From: Streptomyces sp. NBC_00370
Lineage (GTDB): Bacteria > Actinomycetota > Actinomycetes > Streptomycetales > Streptomycetaceae
Reading direction: 5' to 3'
Length of the DNA stretch: 64,000 nucleotides
Assembly (NCBI RefSeq): GCF_036084755.1
Contig: NZ_CP107968.1
Location: forward strand, 1,788,501 to 1,852,500
This document shows, piece by piece, positions 28,185 to 35,956 of this stretch. Each line of letters begins with the position of its first letter. Position 1 is the stretch's first letter. The position numbers were made by a program, and so were the translations under genes. The notes beneath the pieces were generated by a model. It was not told where the DNA came from and did no database searches. It worked only from the letters and a program-made list of their open reading frames with translations.

Positions 28185-29267
28185 TCAGGTCAGATAGGCC
28201 GGAGCGCCGACGGGCAGGATAAATCGGAACTCGGCGCCGCCGCCGGGGCCGCGTCCCACGGTGATCGTCCCGCCGTGCGCCTCGACGATCCCCTTGACGA
28301 TGTACAGGCCGAGGCCCGTGCCGCCGCGTTTGCTGCCGCGCCAGAAGCGGGTGAAGACGCGGCTCATCGACTCCTCGGGGATGCCGGGGCCTTCGTCGCA
28401 CACCGTGACAGCCGTTCCCATCTCCGTAGTGGTCGTGCTTTCCGCCGGGTCGGCGGTCGGGTCGAGGGGCGCGGGGCCCACCTCGATGGTGACGGTTCCC
28501 TCGCCGTGGCGCACCGCGTTTTCCAGCAGGTTGCCGAGGATCTGGTCGATCTTGTCGGGATCGGCCCACAGATCGGGCAGCGGCTGCCGCATCCGGACGA
28601 GGAACCGGTCCGGCGCCTGGCCCGACGCGGTGTGCGCCTGTACGTGGCGGCCGACGGCCGCGGCCATGTCGACCGGCTGGCGGCGCACCTCAAGCCGGCC
28701 GGAGTCGATCCGGGAGATGTCGAGCAGTTCGGCGATCAGCCGGGTCACCCGGTTGGCGTCGGCGTCGACGGTCTCCAGCATCAGCCGCTTCTGGTCGTCG
28801 GTGAACCGCTCCCACTTGGCGAGCAGCGTCGCGGTGAAGCCTTTCACCGAGGTCAGCGGTGAGCGCAGCTCGTGCGCGACGGTGGCGATCAGCTCGGCAT
28901 GGCTCAGTTCGGTACGCCGTCGCGCCTCGGTGCCGCGGATGCAGACGACGAGCCTGCGGACGGGTCCCGTGGGGTGCGTACGGACGTAGCGGACCGAGAC
29001 GAGGACCTCACGGCCGCCGGGCAGCAGCAGGTTGCATTCGGGCTGGCCCGACCGGATGGCGAGCCCGCCGTACGGATCGGTCAGCGTCCACCAGCGGCGG
29101 CCCTTCAGGTCCTCCAGCGGCAGCGCCCGCTCCAGCGGGCGGCCGATCGCCTCGGCGCACGGTAAGGCGGTGATACGGGCCGCTGCCGCGTTGAAGCTGA
29201 TCACCTTGCCTGTCTCGTCGGCGACGACAAGGCCGTCGGGGAGATCGTCGGGGTCGATGGCCGGCAC
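28185..29267 (-). CDS. PAS-domain sensor histidine kinase
   Basis: A 360-residue soluble kinase starting at GTG 29267 (AAGGGG upstream). A PAS domain occupies about 10-110 (GLVVADETGKVISFNAAAARITAL). The HisKA dimerisation helix has phospho-acceptor His132 in ATVAHELRSPLTS. The HATPase domain from about 240 shows NLLENAVRHGEGTVTIE, CDEGPGIPEESMSRVFTRFWRG and GTGLGLYIVKGIVEAHGG. No transmembrane segments are present, so it reads an intracellular cue. No response regulator is adjacent, making it an orphan here. It sits between pheS and the TrmH-type methylase, a position I recall as conserved in Streptomyces. Confidence 0.9.
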   Translation of the reverse strand: MPAIDPDDLPDGLVVADETGKVISFNAAAARITALPCAEAIGRPLERALPLEDLKGRRWWTLTDPYGGLAIRSGQPECNLLLPGGREVLVSVRYVRTHPTGPVRRLVVCIRGTEARRRTELSHAELIATVAHELRSPLTSVKGFTATLLAKWERFTDDQKRLMLETVDADANRVTRLIAELLDISRIDSGRLEVRRQPVDMAAAVGRHVQAHTASGQAPDRFLVRMRQPLPDLWADPDKIDQILGNLLENAVRHGEGTVTIEVGPAPLDPTADPAESTTTTEMGTAVTVCDEGPGIPEESMSRVFTRFWRGSKRGGTGLGLYIVKGIVEAHGGTITVGRGPGGGAEFRFILPVGAPAYLT

Positions 29268-29413
29268 GTCGTATCCCCTTCCGGATCAGCGGATCGGGCA
29301 TCTGTCGGACTGCTGTGGAGCTGCTGTGGGGCTTGTCCCGGACCGCGGTCGGGCAGCGGTCGGGCTGTGGTTGGGCTTCTTCGAAGGCGCAACAGTACTA
29401 GGCGCCGTCCGGC

Positions 29414-30256
29414 CTAGGGAGCTGTCTTGCGCTGGGCACGGGCGGAGGCGTAAAGACATACGGCGGCGGCGGTCGCGAGGTTCAGACTCTCGGCCCTTCC
29501 GTGGATCGGGACGCGCACCACGGCGTCGGCGAGCGCGCGCGTCTCGTCCGGCAGCCCCCACGCCTCGTTGCCGAACACCCACGCGGTCGGGGCGCCCATC
29601 CGTCCCGCGTCCAGCTCGTCGTCCAGATCGCTGTGACCCGCACCGTCGGCGGCCAGGATGCGGGCGCCCGCATCCCGCAGCCCCTGGACGGCGTCCTCGA
29701 CGGGAACGCCGACAGCCACCGGCAGGTGGAAGAGCGAACCGGCCGACGCCCGCACCGACTTGGGGTTGTAGAGGTCGACGGACGCGTCGGTCAGGACGAC
29801 GGCGTCGGCTCCCGCCGCGTCCGCGCAGCGCAGCACCGTACCGGCGTTGCCCGGGTCGCGTACGTGCGCGAGAACGGCCACGAGCCGGGGCCTGGCCCGT
29901 ACGACGTCCTCGAACGGGGTGTCGAGGAAGCGGCAGACCCCGAGCAGGCCCTGCGGGCTGACCGTCTGGGACAGGTCGTCCAGCACGGCGTCGGCCGCGA
30001 GGTGCACCCGGGCGCCGGTGTCCCGGGCCGCCCGGACGATCTCGGCGTACCGCTCGGCGGCCTCGGCCGTCGCGAACAGCTCCACGAGCGTGGACTCGCC
30101 GCCGGCCGGGCGGTGGGCGACCGCCTCCCGCACGGCCTGCGGCCCCTCGGCGATGAACCGGCGCTCCTTGCCGCGGAAGGCCCGCTTGGCGAGCCTGCGG
30201 GCCGCCGTGACGCGCGCTGAGCGCGGGGAGATCAGCTCGGGGGTGGGGGTGCCCAT
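29414..30256 (-). CDS. TrmH/SpoU-family RNA 2'-O-methyltransferase
   Basis: A 280-residue SPOUT methyltransferase starting at ATG 30256 (MGTPTPELISPRS). The N-terminal substrate-binding domain has RAFRGKERRFIAEGPQAVREA. The C-terminal SpoU domain carries LAHVRDPGNAGTVLRCADAAG, VFGNEAWGLPDE and MH-type VPIHGRAESLNLATAAAVCLYA, which are SPOUT motifs 1-3. It methylates a ribose in rRNA or tRNA using SAM; the target nucleotide is not predictable. It is transcribed in the same direction as rplT, but a strong terminator and a tandem repeat separate the two. Confidence 0.9.
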   Translation of the reverse strand: MGTPTPELISPRSARVTAARRLAKRAFRGKERRFIAEGPQAVREAVAHRPAGGESTLVELFATAEAAERYAEIVRAARDTGARVHLAADAVLDDLSQTVSPQGLLGVCRFLDTPFEDVVRARPRLVAVLAHVRDPGNAGTVLRCADAAGADAVVLTDASVDLYNPKSVRASAGSLFHLPVAVGVPVEDAVQGLRDAGARILAADGAGHSDLDDELDAGRMGAPTAWVFGNEAWGLPDETRALADAVVRVPIHGRAESLNLATAAAVCLYASARAQRKTAP

Positions 30257-30297
30257 GATGCGGCGGCTCTCACTTCTGGCGGGGCGGACGTTCGACG

Positions 30298-30353
30298 GGG
30301 TGACGGCTGCCGGGTGACGGCTGCGGGGTGACGGCTGCGGGGTGACGGCTACC
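30298..30353. repeat. 14-bp tandem repeat, four copies
   Basis: The unit GGGTGACGGCTGCG is repeated four times head to tail with one or two changes in the first and last copies. It lies in the gap between the rplT terminator and the TrmH-type gene, directly upstream of that gene's start. It is a local microrepeat rather than a mobile element. Confidence 0.85.
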
Positions 30354-30370
30354 GGACGGGCCGGGGAACG

Positions 30371-30407
30371 CACCGGACCCGCAGGCTCTCCGCCTGCGGG
30401 TCCGGTG
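30371..30407 (-). terminator. rplT operon terminator
   Basis: CACCGGACCCGCAGGC (30371-30386) pairs perfectly with 30392-30407 over 16 bases with a 5-base TCTCC loop, 25 bases beyond the rplT stop. It is the strongest hairpin of the translation cluster and ends the infC-rpmI-rplT operon. No T tract follows. Confidence 0.85.
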
Positions 30408-30431
30408 GCTGTGCTGGGTGCGCGAGCGCGG

Positions 30432-30818
30432 TCAGGCCGCGGCCTTGGGCGCGTTGACGTCGCTCGGAAGCGCCTTCTGGGCGACCTCGACGAGCGCGGC
30501 GAACGCGTTCGTGTCGTTGACGGCCAGCTCGGCGAGGATCTTGCGGTCCACCTCGACGTTGGCGGCCTTCAGACCCTGGATGAAGCGGTTGTAGGTGATG
30601 CCGTTGGCGCGGGCAGCGGCGTTGATGCGCTGGATCCACAGCTGACGGAAGTCGCCCTTGCGCTTCTTGCGGTCGTTGTAGTTGTAGACGAGGGAGTGGG
30701 TGACCTGCTCCTTCGCCTTCCGGTACAGACGTGAGCGCTGGCCGCGGTAACCGCTGGCTGCCTCAAGGATTGCCCGGCGCTTCTTGTGGGCGTTGACTGC
30801 GCGCTTGACGCGTGCCAC
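30432..30818 (-). CDS. rplT: 50S ribosomal protein L20
   Basis: A 128-residue L20 starting at GTG 30818 ([21 protein letters not shown]) with TAGGAG 8 bases upstream. It has the basic N-terminal extension ([22 protein letters not shown]) that threads into 23S rRNA and the C-terminal globular part ([23 protein letters not shown]). It is needed for early 50S assembly and, in other bacteria, represses its own operon by binding leader RNA. It is the last gene of infC-rpmI-rplT, followed by a 16-bp terminator hairpin. Confidence 0.98.
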   Translation of the reverse strand: MARVKRAVNAHKKRRAILEAASGYRGQRSRLYRKAKEQVTHSLVYNYNDRKKRKGDFRQLWIQRINAAARANGITYNRFIQGLKAANVEVDRKILAELAVNDTNAFAALVEVAQKALPSDVNAPKAAA

Positions 30819-30837
30819 TTGTTAACTCCTAGTAGCT

Positions 30838-30859
30838 GGGTCACGGTGGGACGTGACCC
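30838..30859 (-). other. hairpin in the rpmI-rplT intergenic RNA
   Basis: GGGTCACG and CGTGACCC pair perfectly around a 6-base loop. The hairpin sits 20 bases before the rplT start and immediately upstream of its Shine-Dalgarno sequence. It could modulate rplT translation. A second palindrome, CTAGGGC-AC-GCCCTAG (30907-30922), overlaps the rpmI stop codon. Confidence 0.5.
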
Positions 30860-30918
30860 GAGAACGGCATGGCCCCCGCAGGTCGGCGGGTGTGCCCTGT
30901 ACTGGCCTAGGGCACGCC

Positions 30919-31113
30919 CTAGATGCCGAGAAGCTTCTTCGCCTTGGCGGCGTCTCCCGGGGCGAGCTCGACGGTGCCGGCGAGGCGGCGCGTCAGGGTC
31001 GAGGGCTTGTGCTCCAGGTAGTGGCGGCGGCCGGCGCGCTGGCGCAGGATCTTGCCGGAGCCGGTGACGCGGAAACGCTTCTTTGCACCGCTGTGGGTCT
31101 TGTTCTTCGGCAT
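30919..31113 (-). CDS. rpmI: 50S ribosomal protein L35
   Basis: A 64-residue L35: [20 protein letters not shown], then [18 protein letters not shown] and the C-terminal [11 protein letters not shown]. It has the normal family length and composition and is a structural component of the large subunit. It lies between infC and rplT in the conserved operon. The TAG stop is embedded in a 16-base palindrome. ATG 31113 has GAGAGAACG upstream as its translation signal. Confidence 0.98.
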   Translation of the reverse strand: MPKNKTHSGAKKRFRVTGSGKILRQRAGRRHYLEHKPSTLTRRLAGTVELAPGDAAKAKKLLGI

Positions 31114-31143
31114 GACGCCGTTCTCTCCTCGTCATTGGCGCCC

Positions 31144-31169
31144 CCTGCCGGTCCGGACGGGCCGGCAGG
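31144..31169 (-). other. hairpin between infC and rpmI
   Basis: CCTGCCGG (31144-31151) and CCGGCAGG (31162-31169) form an 8-bp stem with a 10-base loop, about 70 bases after the infC stop. It could reduce read-through or serve as an RNA-binding element. No T tract follows. Confidence 0.4.
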
Positions 31170-31241
31170 CACGAGACGCCTTCTCAATGGTGATGGGGAT
31201 GTCCGGACCGCGGTCCAGGGCGCCTGGTTGGCGCCCACGGA

Positions 31242-31901
31242 TCACGCTTCGGAAGGTGCCTCGGCCTGGGCTTCGGCGCGAGCTTCGGCGGCGTCCGGGG
31301 ACTCGTCGACATGCTCGTCGGGCGCGTAGCCCTGGCGTTCGGCCTTGCGGGCGGCCTGCGCCTCGCGTGCCTCGGCCATGGCCTCGGTCTTCTTCTTGTG
31401 CGGGCCGAGAACCATGATCATGTTTCGGCCGTCCTGCTTCGGGTTCGACTCGATGAACCCGAGGTCCTCGACGTCCGAAGCGAGCCGCTGCAGCAGTCGG
31501 AAGCCGAGTTCCGGCCTGGACTGCTCGCGACCACGGAACATGATCGTGATCTTGACCTTGTCACCCTGCTTGAGGAACCGGACGACGTGACCCTTCTTGG
31601 TGTCATAGTCGTGCGGGTCGATCTTCGGCCGGAGCTTCATCTCCTTGATGACCGTGTGCGCCTGGTTCTTGCGCGCCTCACGGGCCTTCATGGCCGACTC
31701 GTACTTGAACTTCCCGTAGTCCATGAGCTTGCACACGGGCGGACGGGCTGTCGCCGCGACCTCGACCAGGTCCAGGTCGTACTCCTGTGCAAGTTCCAGG
31801 GCCTTGGCAAGCGGCACGATGCCGACCTGCTCGCCACTGGGACCGACCAGTCGCACCTCGGGAACGCGAATCCGGTCGTTGATGCGGGGCTCGGCGCTGA
31901 T
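31242..31901 (-). CDS. infC: translation initiation factor IF-3, ATC start
   Basis: A 219-residue IF-3 beginning [22 protein letters not shown] after an initiator read from ATC at 31901. GAGGAGGA lies just upstream. Starting at the in-frame GTG 31925 would place that ribosome-binding site inside the coding sequence and add eight non-family residues. Rare AUU/AUC initiators are the known basis of IF-3 autoregulation. The N-domain ends near residue 80 ([24 protein letters not shown]) and the C-domain ([26 protein letters not shown]) follows. An acid- and alanine-rich C-terminal tail of about 45 residues is longer than in E. coli and typical of actinobacteria. Confidence 0.96.
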   Translation of the reverse strand: MSAEPRINDRIRVPEVRLVGPSGEQVGIVPLAKALELAQEYDLDLVEVAATARPPVCKLMDYGKFKYESAMKAREARKNQAHTVIKEMKLRPKIDPHDYDTKKGHVVRFLKQGDKVKITIMFRGREQSRPELGFRLLQRLASDVEDLGFIESNPKQDGRNMIMVLGPHKKKTEAMAEAREAQAARKAERQGYAPDEHVDESPDAAEARAEAQAEAPSEA

Positions 31902-31985
31902 GGATCCTCCTCGGTAGCACCACACGACTGCCTGGCAGACAGCCGCGTAACGTCTGTTTCGTCAGACCAACCGTGGCGGGACAAC

Positions 31986-32006
31986 AAAAATGCCCCGGAC
32001 GGGACA
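31986..32006 (-). terminator. putative attenuator in the infC leader
   Basis: On the minus strand TGTCCC-GTCC-GGGGCA forms a 6-bp hairpin (one G-U pair) followed at once by TTTTTGTT. It lies 85 bases upstream of the infC start. A canonical intrinsic terminator with a T tract is unusual in this genome and suggests transcription attenuation of the infC-rpmI-rplT operon. Confidence 0.6.
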
Positions 32007-32262
32007 CAGGCGGAAGCTCCGTGAATACCGGAACACCGCCGCGTCTACCGCGGGGCGTATCGGGCGGCTCCATCGTCCGTACGGAACGATGGGCGCCACC
32101 TGACCGGTGACCCGCCGCCCGGTAAAGGCGGTCAGGTGGGAGATCGGAGCCTCCACTTGTGGGCCGGACATACAGATGTCCAGCCGGTCGTCACTCCAGG
32201 TTAGCACCTCTCCCCCGCGGGAGCTAACCGGCGGCACGGGATGCTGTTCGAGCGATACGCCC

Positions 32263-32268
32263 TAGGGT
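32263..32268 (+). promoter_or_regulatory. -10 element of the DUF1844 gene
   Basis: TAGGGT ends 7 bases before ATG 32276, giving a leaderless arrangement. No clear -35 or Shine-Dalgarno is present. Confidence 0.35.
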
Positions 32269-32275
32269 GTGGGGC

Positions 32276-32656
32276 ATGAGCGACGCTACCTCTCCCCAGG
32301 ACTCCTCGGAGCCCACGGCATCCCCCGACTTCGACGCCATGACCCGCGACATCGCGGAGGTGCCCGCCGTCGAGGTGATCGTCACCGTCGCGGTCAATCT
32401 GATGAGCGCCGCCGCGGTGAAGCTCGGGCTCACCGAGGAGGGTGAGGAACACAAGGACCTGGACGAGGCGCGCAAGCTGATCATGGCGCTGGCCGGGCTG
32501 ATGGACGCGAGCACGACGGAGATCAGCTCGTTCCACGCGGCGCCGCTGCGGGACGGTCTGAAGTCGCTCCAGCTGGCGTTCCGCGAGGCGTCGGTCGTAC
32601 CGGACGAGATCGGCCAGGGCCCCGGCGAGAAGTACACCGGGCCGGTCTACGGCTGA
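32276..32656 (+). CDS. DUF1844 domain-containing protein
   Basis: A 126-residue protein of the DUF1844 family, conserved next to infC in actinobacteria. Visible features are an acidic, serine/proline-rich N-terminus to about 20, then MTRDIAEVPAVEVIVTVAVNLMSAAAVKLGL and EEHKDLDEARKLIMALAGLMDAS, both amphipathic helices. I start at ATG 32276; a GTG nine bases upstream overlaps the likely -10 element. No enzymatic motif is visible. Function unknown. Its location opposite infC suggests a role linked to translation or growth, but this is only association. Confidence 0.85.
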   Translation: MSDATSPQDSSEPTASPDFDAMTRDIAEVPAVEVIVTVAVNLMSAAAVKLGLTEEGEEHKDLDEARKLIMALAGLMDASTTEISSFHAAPLRDGLKSLQLAFREASVVPDEIGQGPGEKYTGPVYG

Positions 32657-32660
32657 GCCG

Positions 32661-32688
32661 GCTGACGGCTGACGGCTGACGGCTGAGC
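32661..32688. repeat. GCTGACG tandem heptamer
   Basis: Three perfect GCTGACG units and a fourth imperfect one (GCTGAGC) lie in the short convergent gap between the DUF1844 gene and the SseB gene. The 14-bp repeat at 30298-30353 has a related TGACGGCTG core. Confidence 0.8.
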
Positions 32689-32697
32689 GTCGGTTCT

Positions 32698-33429
32698 TTA
32701 CGGCCGTACGTACAGGGGCTCGCCCGGTGGCGCCGCTTCCGGCGGCAGCAGGGCCAGATCCAGGCCGCGCACCAGCCGGGCCCTGAGTACCTCGTCGGCG
32801 GCCAGTGCCTCGGCGATCCTGCGGGCCGCTTCGGCGGGCGGCGCCGCGTCGTCCAGTACGAGCGCGAGGGTGCCGTCCGCGCTGCCGGGGCCGAGATGCG
32901 CGCGCCGCACGGCGGGCTCGGCGGCCACGGCCGACCGTACGGCCGCGGTGACGGCCGGGTCGGCCAGCGGGTCGGTGCTGACGCGGCCCTCGGCGAGCGC
33001 GCGCAGCGCGGCGCCGGTGAGCTGGTAGGTGACGGGGCCCGCCAGGTCGAGTACGAGCGTGTCCGCCCGCTCGTGCGCCGCCGCCTCCAGGGCCTGCCGC
33101 AGCGGTACGGCGACGGGCCTGGCCGCCGGGTCCCAGCGGGCCAGCGACGCGGTCGAGGTGAAGGCGGGCAGGGCGCGCCGGTCGCCCGCGCGGAGCGTGG
33201 GGACCGCCATGTCGCTGGTCTTCTCGCGGCGCAGCCCGTTCTCGTCCTCCTCGCTCTCGCCGAGTACGGCGACGACGGGGACCAGCAGCCGGGCGCCGCT
33301 GAGCGCCGCGAGCACCTGCGGCTCGGCCGACCTGTCGGCGGCCCACGCGGCGAGCGCGGTGCTGAGCGCGGCGTCGGCCGTGCCGTCGTCGGCGGAGAAT
33401 CCGGGGTCGGGGATGTTCTTGAGGGCCAC
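32698..33429 (-). CDS. SseB-family protein
   Basis: A 243-residue protein with an SseB-type domain: LLVPVVAVLGE, AVPTLRAGDRRALPAFTSTASLARWDP, DTLVLDLAGPVTYQLTGAALRALAEG. The family was named after E. coli SseB (enhanced serine sensitivity) and has no established enzyme activity. A C-terminal SseB_C-like segment follows (LALVLDDAAPPAEAARRIAEALAADEVL). It is convergent with the DUF1844 gene across the heptamer repeat. Only the family can be assigned. Confidence 0.85.
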   Translation of the reverse strand: MALKNIPDPGFSADDGTADAALSTALAAWAADRSAEPQVLAALSGARLLVPVVAVLGESEEDENGLRREKTSDMAVPTLRAGDRRALPAFTSTASLARWDPAARPVAVPLRQALEAAAHERADTLVLDLAGPVTYQLTGAALRALAEGRVSTDPLADPAVTAAVRSAVAAEPAVRRAHLGPGSADGTLALVLDDAAPPAEAARRIAEALAADEVLRARLVRGLDLALLPPEAAPPGEPLYVRP

Positions 33430-33496
33430 GGGGTGAGCGTATCGGGGCGGGTCGCCGCCCCACGGCGGCGGGACGGGCCGGCAGCCGGGGCCTGGG

Positions 33497-34657
33497 TCAG
33501 CGGCCGAGGGAGTGGCGCCTGCCGCGCCACAGCACCACCGCGGCCGCCAGGAACAGTCCGCCGAGGCCGCCGGCGACCGGAGCCAGCCAGCTGGACGGTT
33601 CGGACTTCTCGCGCGGGGCGTCCGGGCCCGCGCCGAAATACCGCCGGGCGTAACCGGCCGTCCTGTCGCGCACGACCGGCTGCGCCGCGGCGTCCAGCGC
33701 CGCCGCCGGGTCGACCAGGCCGTACCCGCGCGCGTCGTCGCGACCGCCCTTGGGTGACTCGCGCGCGGTGTCGGCGAGGAGCCGCTTGATCTGCGCGGGG
33801 GTGAGGCCGGGGTGCGCGGAGCGGAGCAGCGCGACGGTGCCGGAGACGAAAGCGGCGGCGGGGCTGGTGCCCCAGCCTTCGTAGTACTTGCGGTCGGGGT
33901 CGGCGAGGACGACGTCGACGCCGGGGGCGCTGACCGTGGCGTACCAGCGGCGGGTGGAGAAGGCCGCGTGTGTGCCGTACCGGTCGACGGCCGTCACGGC
34001 GATCACGCCGGGGTAGGCGGCGGGGTACGAGATGTGGTTGCCCTTCTCGCCGCCGTTGCCGGCGGAGGCGACGACGACGGTGCCCTTGGCGAGCGCGTAC
34101 TGGACTGCGTCGTCCTCGCCCCTCTCCGGGTGCGCCGAGGCGCTGTCGTCGCCGAGGGAGAGGTTGATGACGTCGGCGCCGTGGTCGGCGGCCCAGCGGA
34201 TGCCGTCGGCGAGGGCGCCGCCCTTGGAGTCGCGGGCCCGGTCCCGTGCCGGGTCGGAGCCTTCGAGGATGACCCGGACGGGCAGGATCTTGGCCTGCGG
34301 CGCGATGCCGAGTACCCCTTCTTCGTTGCCCGGCCCGTGGCCGTGTCCGGCGATGATGCCGGCCATGCCGGTGCCGTGCCGGGCCCAGGAGCGGTCGCCG
34401 CGCTCGGCGCCGAAGCCGATGAAGTCCTTGCCGGGGAGCACCTGTCCTTCGAGGTCGGGGTGGCTGCCGTCGACCCCCGTGTCGAGGACGGCGACGGTGA
34501 CGCCGTGGCCCTGCGCGGTGCGCCAGGCGGCTTCCGTGTGCAGCTCTTCGAGACCCCACTGCTGGTCGCGGAGTGAGTCGGCGTGCGCGGGCGCCGCCGG
34601 TACGAGGAGGGCGAAGGACGTGGCGGCGAGGGCGGCGGCGAGCCGGCTGCGCCTCAC
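33497..34657 (-). CDS. mycosin-like S8 serine protease, membrane-anchored
   Basis: A 386-residue subtilase starting at GTG 34657, overlapping the upstream stop as GTGA. A signal peptide (VRRSRLAAALAATSFALLVPAAPAHA) precedes the catalytic triad: Asp59 in VAVLDTGVDG, His94 in RHGTGMAG, Ser265 in WGTSPAAAFVSG. A C-terminal helix (WLAPVAGGLGGLFLAAAVVLW, about 356-376) followed by RGRRHSLGR anchors it with the protease outside. This is the mycosin (MycP) layout of type VII secretion loci, but no EccB-E or WXG100 gene is present. It pairs with the proline-rich membrane protein upstream. Confidence 0.9.
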   Translation of the reverse strand: MRRSRLAAALAATSFALLVPAAPAHADSLRDQQWGLEELHTEAAWRTAQGHGVTVAVLDTGVDGSHPDLEGQVLPGKDFIGFGAERGDRSWARHGTGMAGIIAGHGHGPGNEEGVLGIAPQAKILPVRVILEGSDPARDRARDSKGGALADGIRWAADHGADVINLSLGDDSASAHPERGEDDAVQYALAKGTVVVASAGNGGEKGNHISYPAAYPGVIAVTAVDRYGTHAAFSTRRWYATVSAPGVDVVLADPDRKYYEGWGTSPAAAFVSGTVALLRSAHPGLTPAQIKRLLADTARESPKGGRDDARGYGLVDPAAALDAAAQPVVRDRTAGYARRYFGAGPDAPREKSEPSSWLAPVAGGLGGLFLAAAVVLWRGRRHSLGR

Positions 34658-35763
34658 TCGTCCGTCCCCGGGCTCGCCTCGACCGTCTTGCGCAGCCCGC
34701 GCTCGACGCGGTCGGCGATGCCCTTGGCCTCCTGGCCGAGGCCCGCCTGGGCGACGTCCGAGGTGGCGCGGGCCGCCATGGCCTTGTCGACGGGGAGCGG
34801 GCGCGCGACCTGGCGTCCGTCGGCGAAGCCGGAGACGGCGAAGACGACGACGGGCGCGTCGGTGAGGACGCGCACCGTCCAACTGCCGCGCTGCCGGTCG
34901 CCGAAGGCCGAGGCGGTGGTGCCGGCGGCGGCGAAGGGGCGCGGCATCAGATCGGCCCGCTCGGCGAGACGCTCCTTGTCGAACCGGGCCCGCAGGTCCT
35001 GCGCCGCGGGTGCGTCGGCCGCCGTGAAGACCAGCCCGACGGTGGTGACGCTGCTGGCGGTCGCGTCGGCGTAGGTGGCGCGCAGGACGCGCTCGCAGCC
35101 GACGGGGTTGAGCGTGCTGACCAGCAGGGGGTCGAGTGCGTTCGCGCAGGGGCTGTCGGGGGCGACGGCGATCCGGGTCCAGGTGCGGTCGGCGCCGCCG
35201 GGCCCCGCCCCTGTGCCCTTGAGCGTGCGGGGGAAGAGCGTGTCGACGGGGGTGCTGTGCCACAGGGCGCGCGCCGCGCTGAAGCTGGAGCGTGCGGCGG
35301 GTTCGGCGGCCGAGTCGCCGGTCAGCCAGCTGCCGGTGACGGCGCCGCCGATCAGACCGAGGCCGAGGACGACACAGGCCACGGCGGCGACGGTCCTGAC
35401 GGGCCGTCGCGCGGGCACCGGACGCAGCCGGGTGGTCAGTTCGGCCGGGGTCTCGGGCGGTACGGCCCAGGGGGCGCGGGAGAAGGGCGAGCCGTGCCGG
35501 GCGGCGGCGCCGGGCGTGTGGTCCGGTGCCGGGGGCGGCGGCGGGACGCGCAGCTGGGTGGTGGTCTCGGCCGAAGTCGGGGCCGCGGGCGGGGCGGTGG
35601 GGGGCGGTGGCGGTGTGGCGGGCCGTGGCGGCGCCGGCGGTTTGGGCGGCAGCAGCGCGTCCGTGATGCGGGAGCGGGGCTGGGGCACGCCGGGCGGCGG
35701 CTGGACCTCGGGAGGCTCCGTGGGCCGGGGCGGTATGGAGGAGCGCCGCGCGTCGGTGCTCAT
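34654..35763 (-). CDS. proline-rich single-pass membrane protein, partner of the S8 protease
   Basis: A 369-residue protein of unknown function. Residues 1-115 are proline/alanine-rich and cytoplasmic. One transmembrane helix (VRTVAAVACVVLGLGLIGGAVTG) lies near 121-143, and the rest is an extracytoplasmic domain with two conserved-looking cysteines (SPCANAL and VGCERVL) able to form a disulfide. Later segments are TVGLVFTAADAPAAQDLRARF and SWTVRVLTDAPVVVFAVSGFADGR. It overlaps the protease start by 4 bases, so both are made together; it may present or regulate the protease, or be its substrate. The layout resembles other actinobacterial membrane/mycosin pairs. Confidence 0.8.
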   Translation of the reverse strand: MSTDARRSSIPPRPTEPPEVQPPPGVPQPRSRITDALLPPKPPAPPRPATPPPPPTAPPAAPTSAETTTQLRVPPPPPAPDHTPGAAARHGSPFSRAPWAVPPETPAELTTRLRPVPARRPVRTVAAVACVVLGLGLIGGAVTGSWLTGDSAAEPAARSSFSAARALWHSTPVDTLFPRTLKGTGAGPGGADRTWTRIAVAPDSPCANALDPLLVSTLNPVGCERVLRATYADATASSVTTVGLVFTAADAPAAQDLRARFDKERLAERADLMPRPFAAAGTTASAFGDRQRGSWTVRVLTDAPVVVFAVSGFADGRQVARPLPVDKAMAARATSDVAQAGLGQEAKGIADRVERGLRKTVEASPGTDE

Positions 35764-35956
35764 CTGCCCCCCTGTGCAGTTCGGTCCGCTGTTCGGCCCG
35801 CGCCGATCCGCCTTGCCGGGCAGGCCCGTTCGAACGCCGCGTGTGCGTCACTCTACGGGCTGGACCACCCCCGGAGGGAACGGGTGGACCGGCCGGTGGT
35901 GATCTGCCCAATAGATCCCCCTACCGTCGGGTAATCCTGTCTGGCAAGCTCGGTCC

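Larger units (their letters stand above)
31902..32275. promoter_or_regulatory. infC leader and divergent promoter region (374 bases, no gene)
   Basis: This gap separates infC from the divergent DUF1844 gene and is rich in structure. It holds an 11-base inverted repeat CCACCTGACCG/CGGTCAGGTGG (32096-32106, 32129-32139), GGACAT-ACAG-ATGTCC (32166-32181), and GGTTAGC/GCTAACC (32199-32205, 32223-32229). Nearer infC are a terminator-like hairpin (separate entry), GTCTG-N6-CAGAC and CTGCC-A-GGCAG. TAACCT at 32203-32198 is a possible -10 for infC. No small reading frame with a convincing start was seen. Confidence 0.6.

Noticed and set aside
30298..30353. The tandem 14-mers as a CRISPR array.
   Set aside because: Units are contiguous with no spacers and there are no cas genes.
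31902..31925. GTG 31925 as the infC start.
   Set aside because: It would place the Shine-Dalgarno GAGGAGGA inside the coding region; ATC 31901 fits the family N-terminus.
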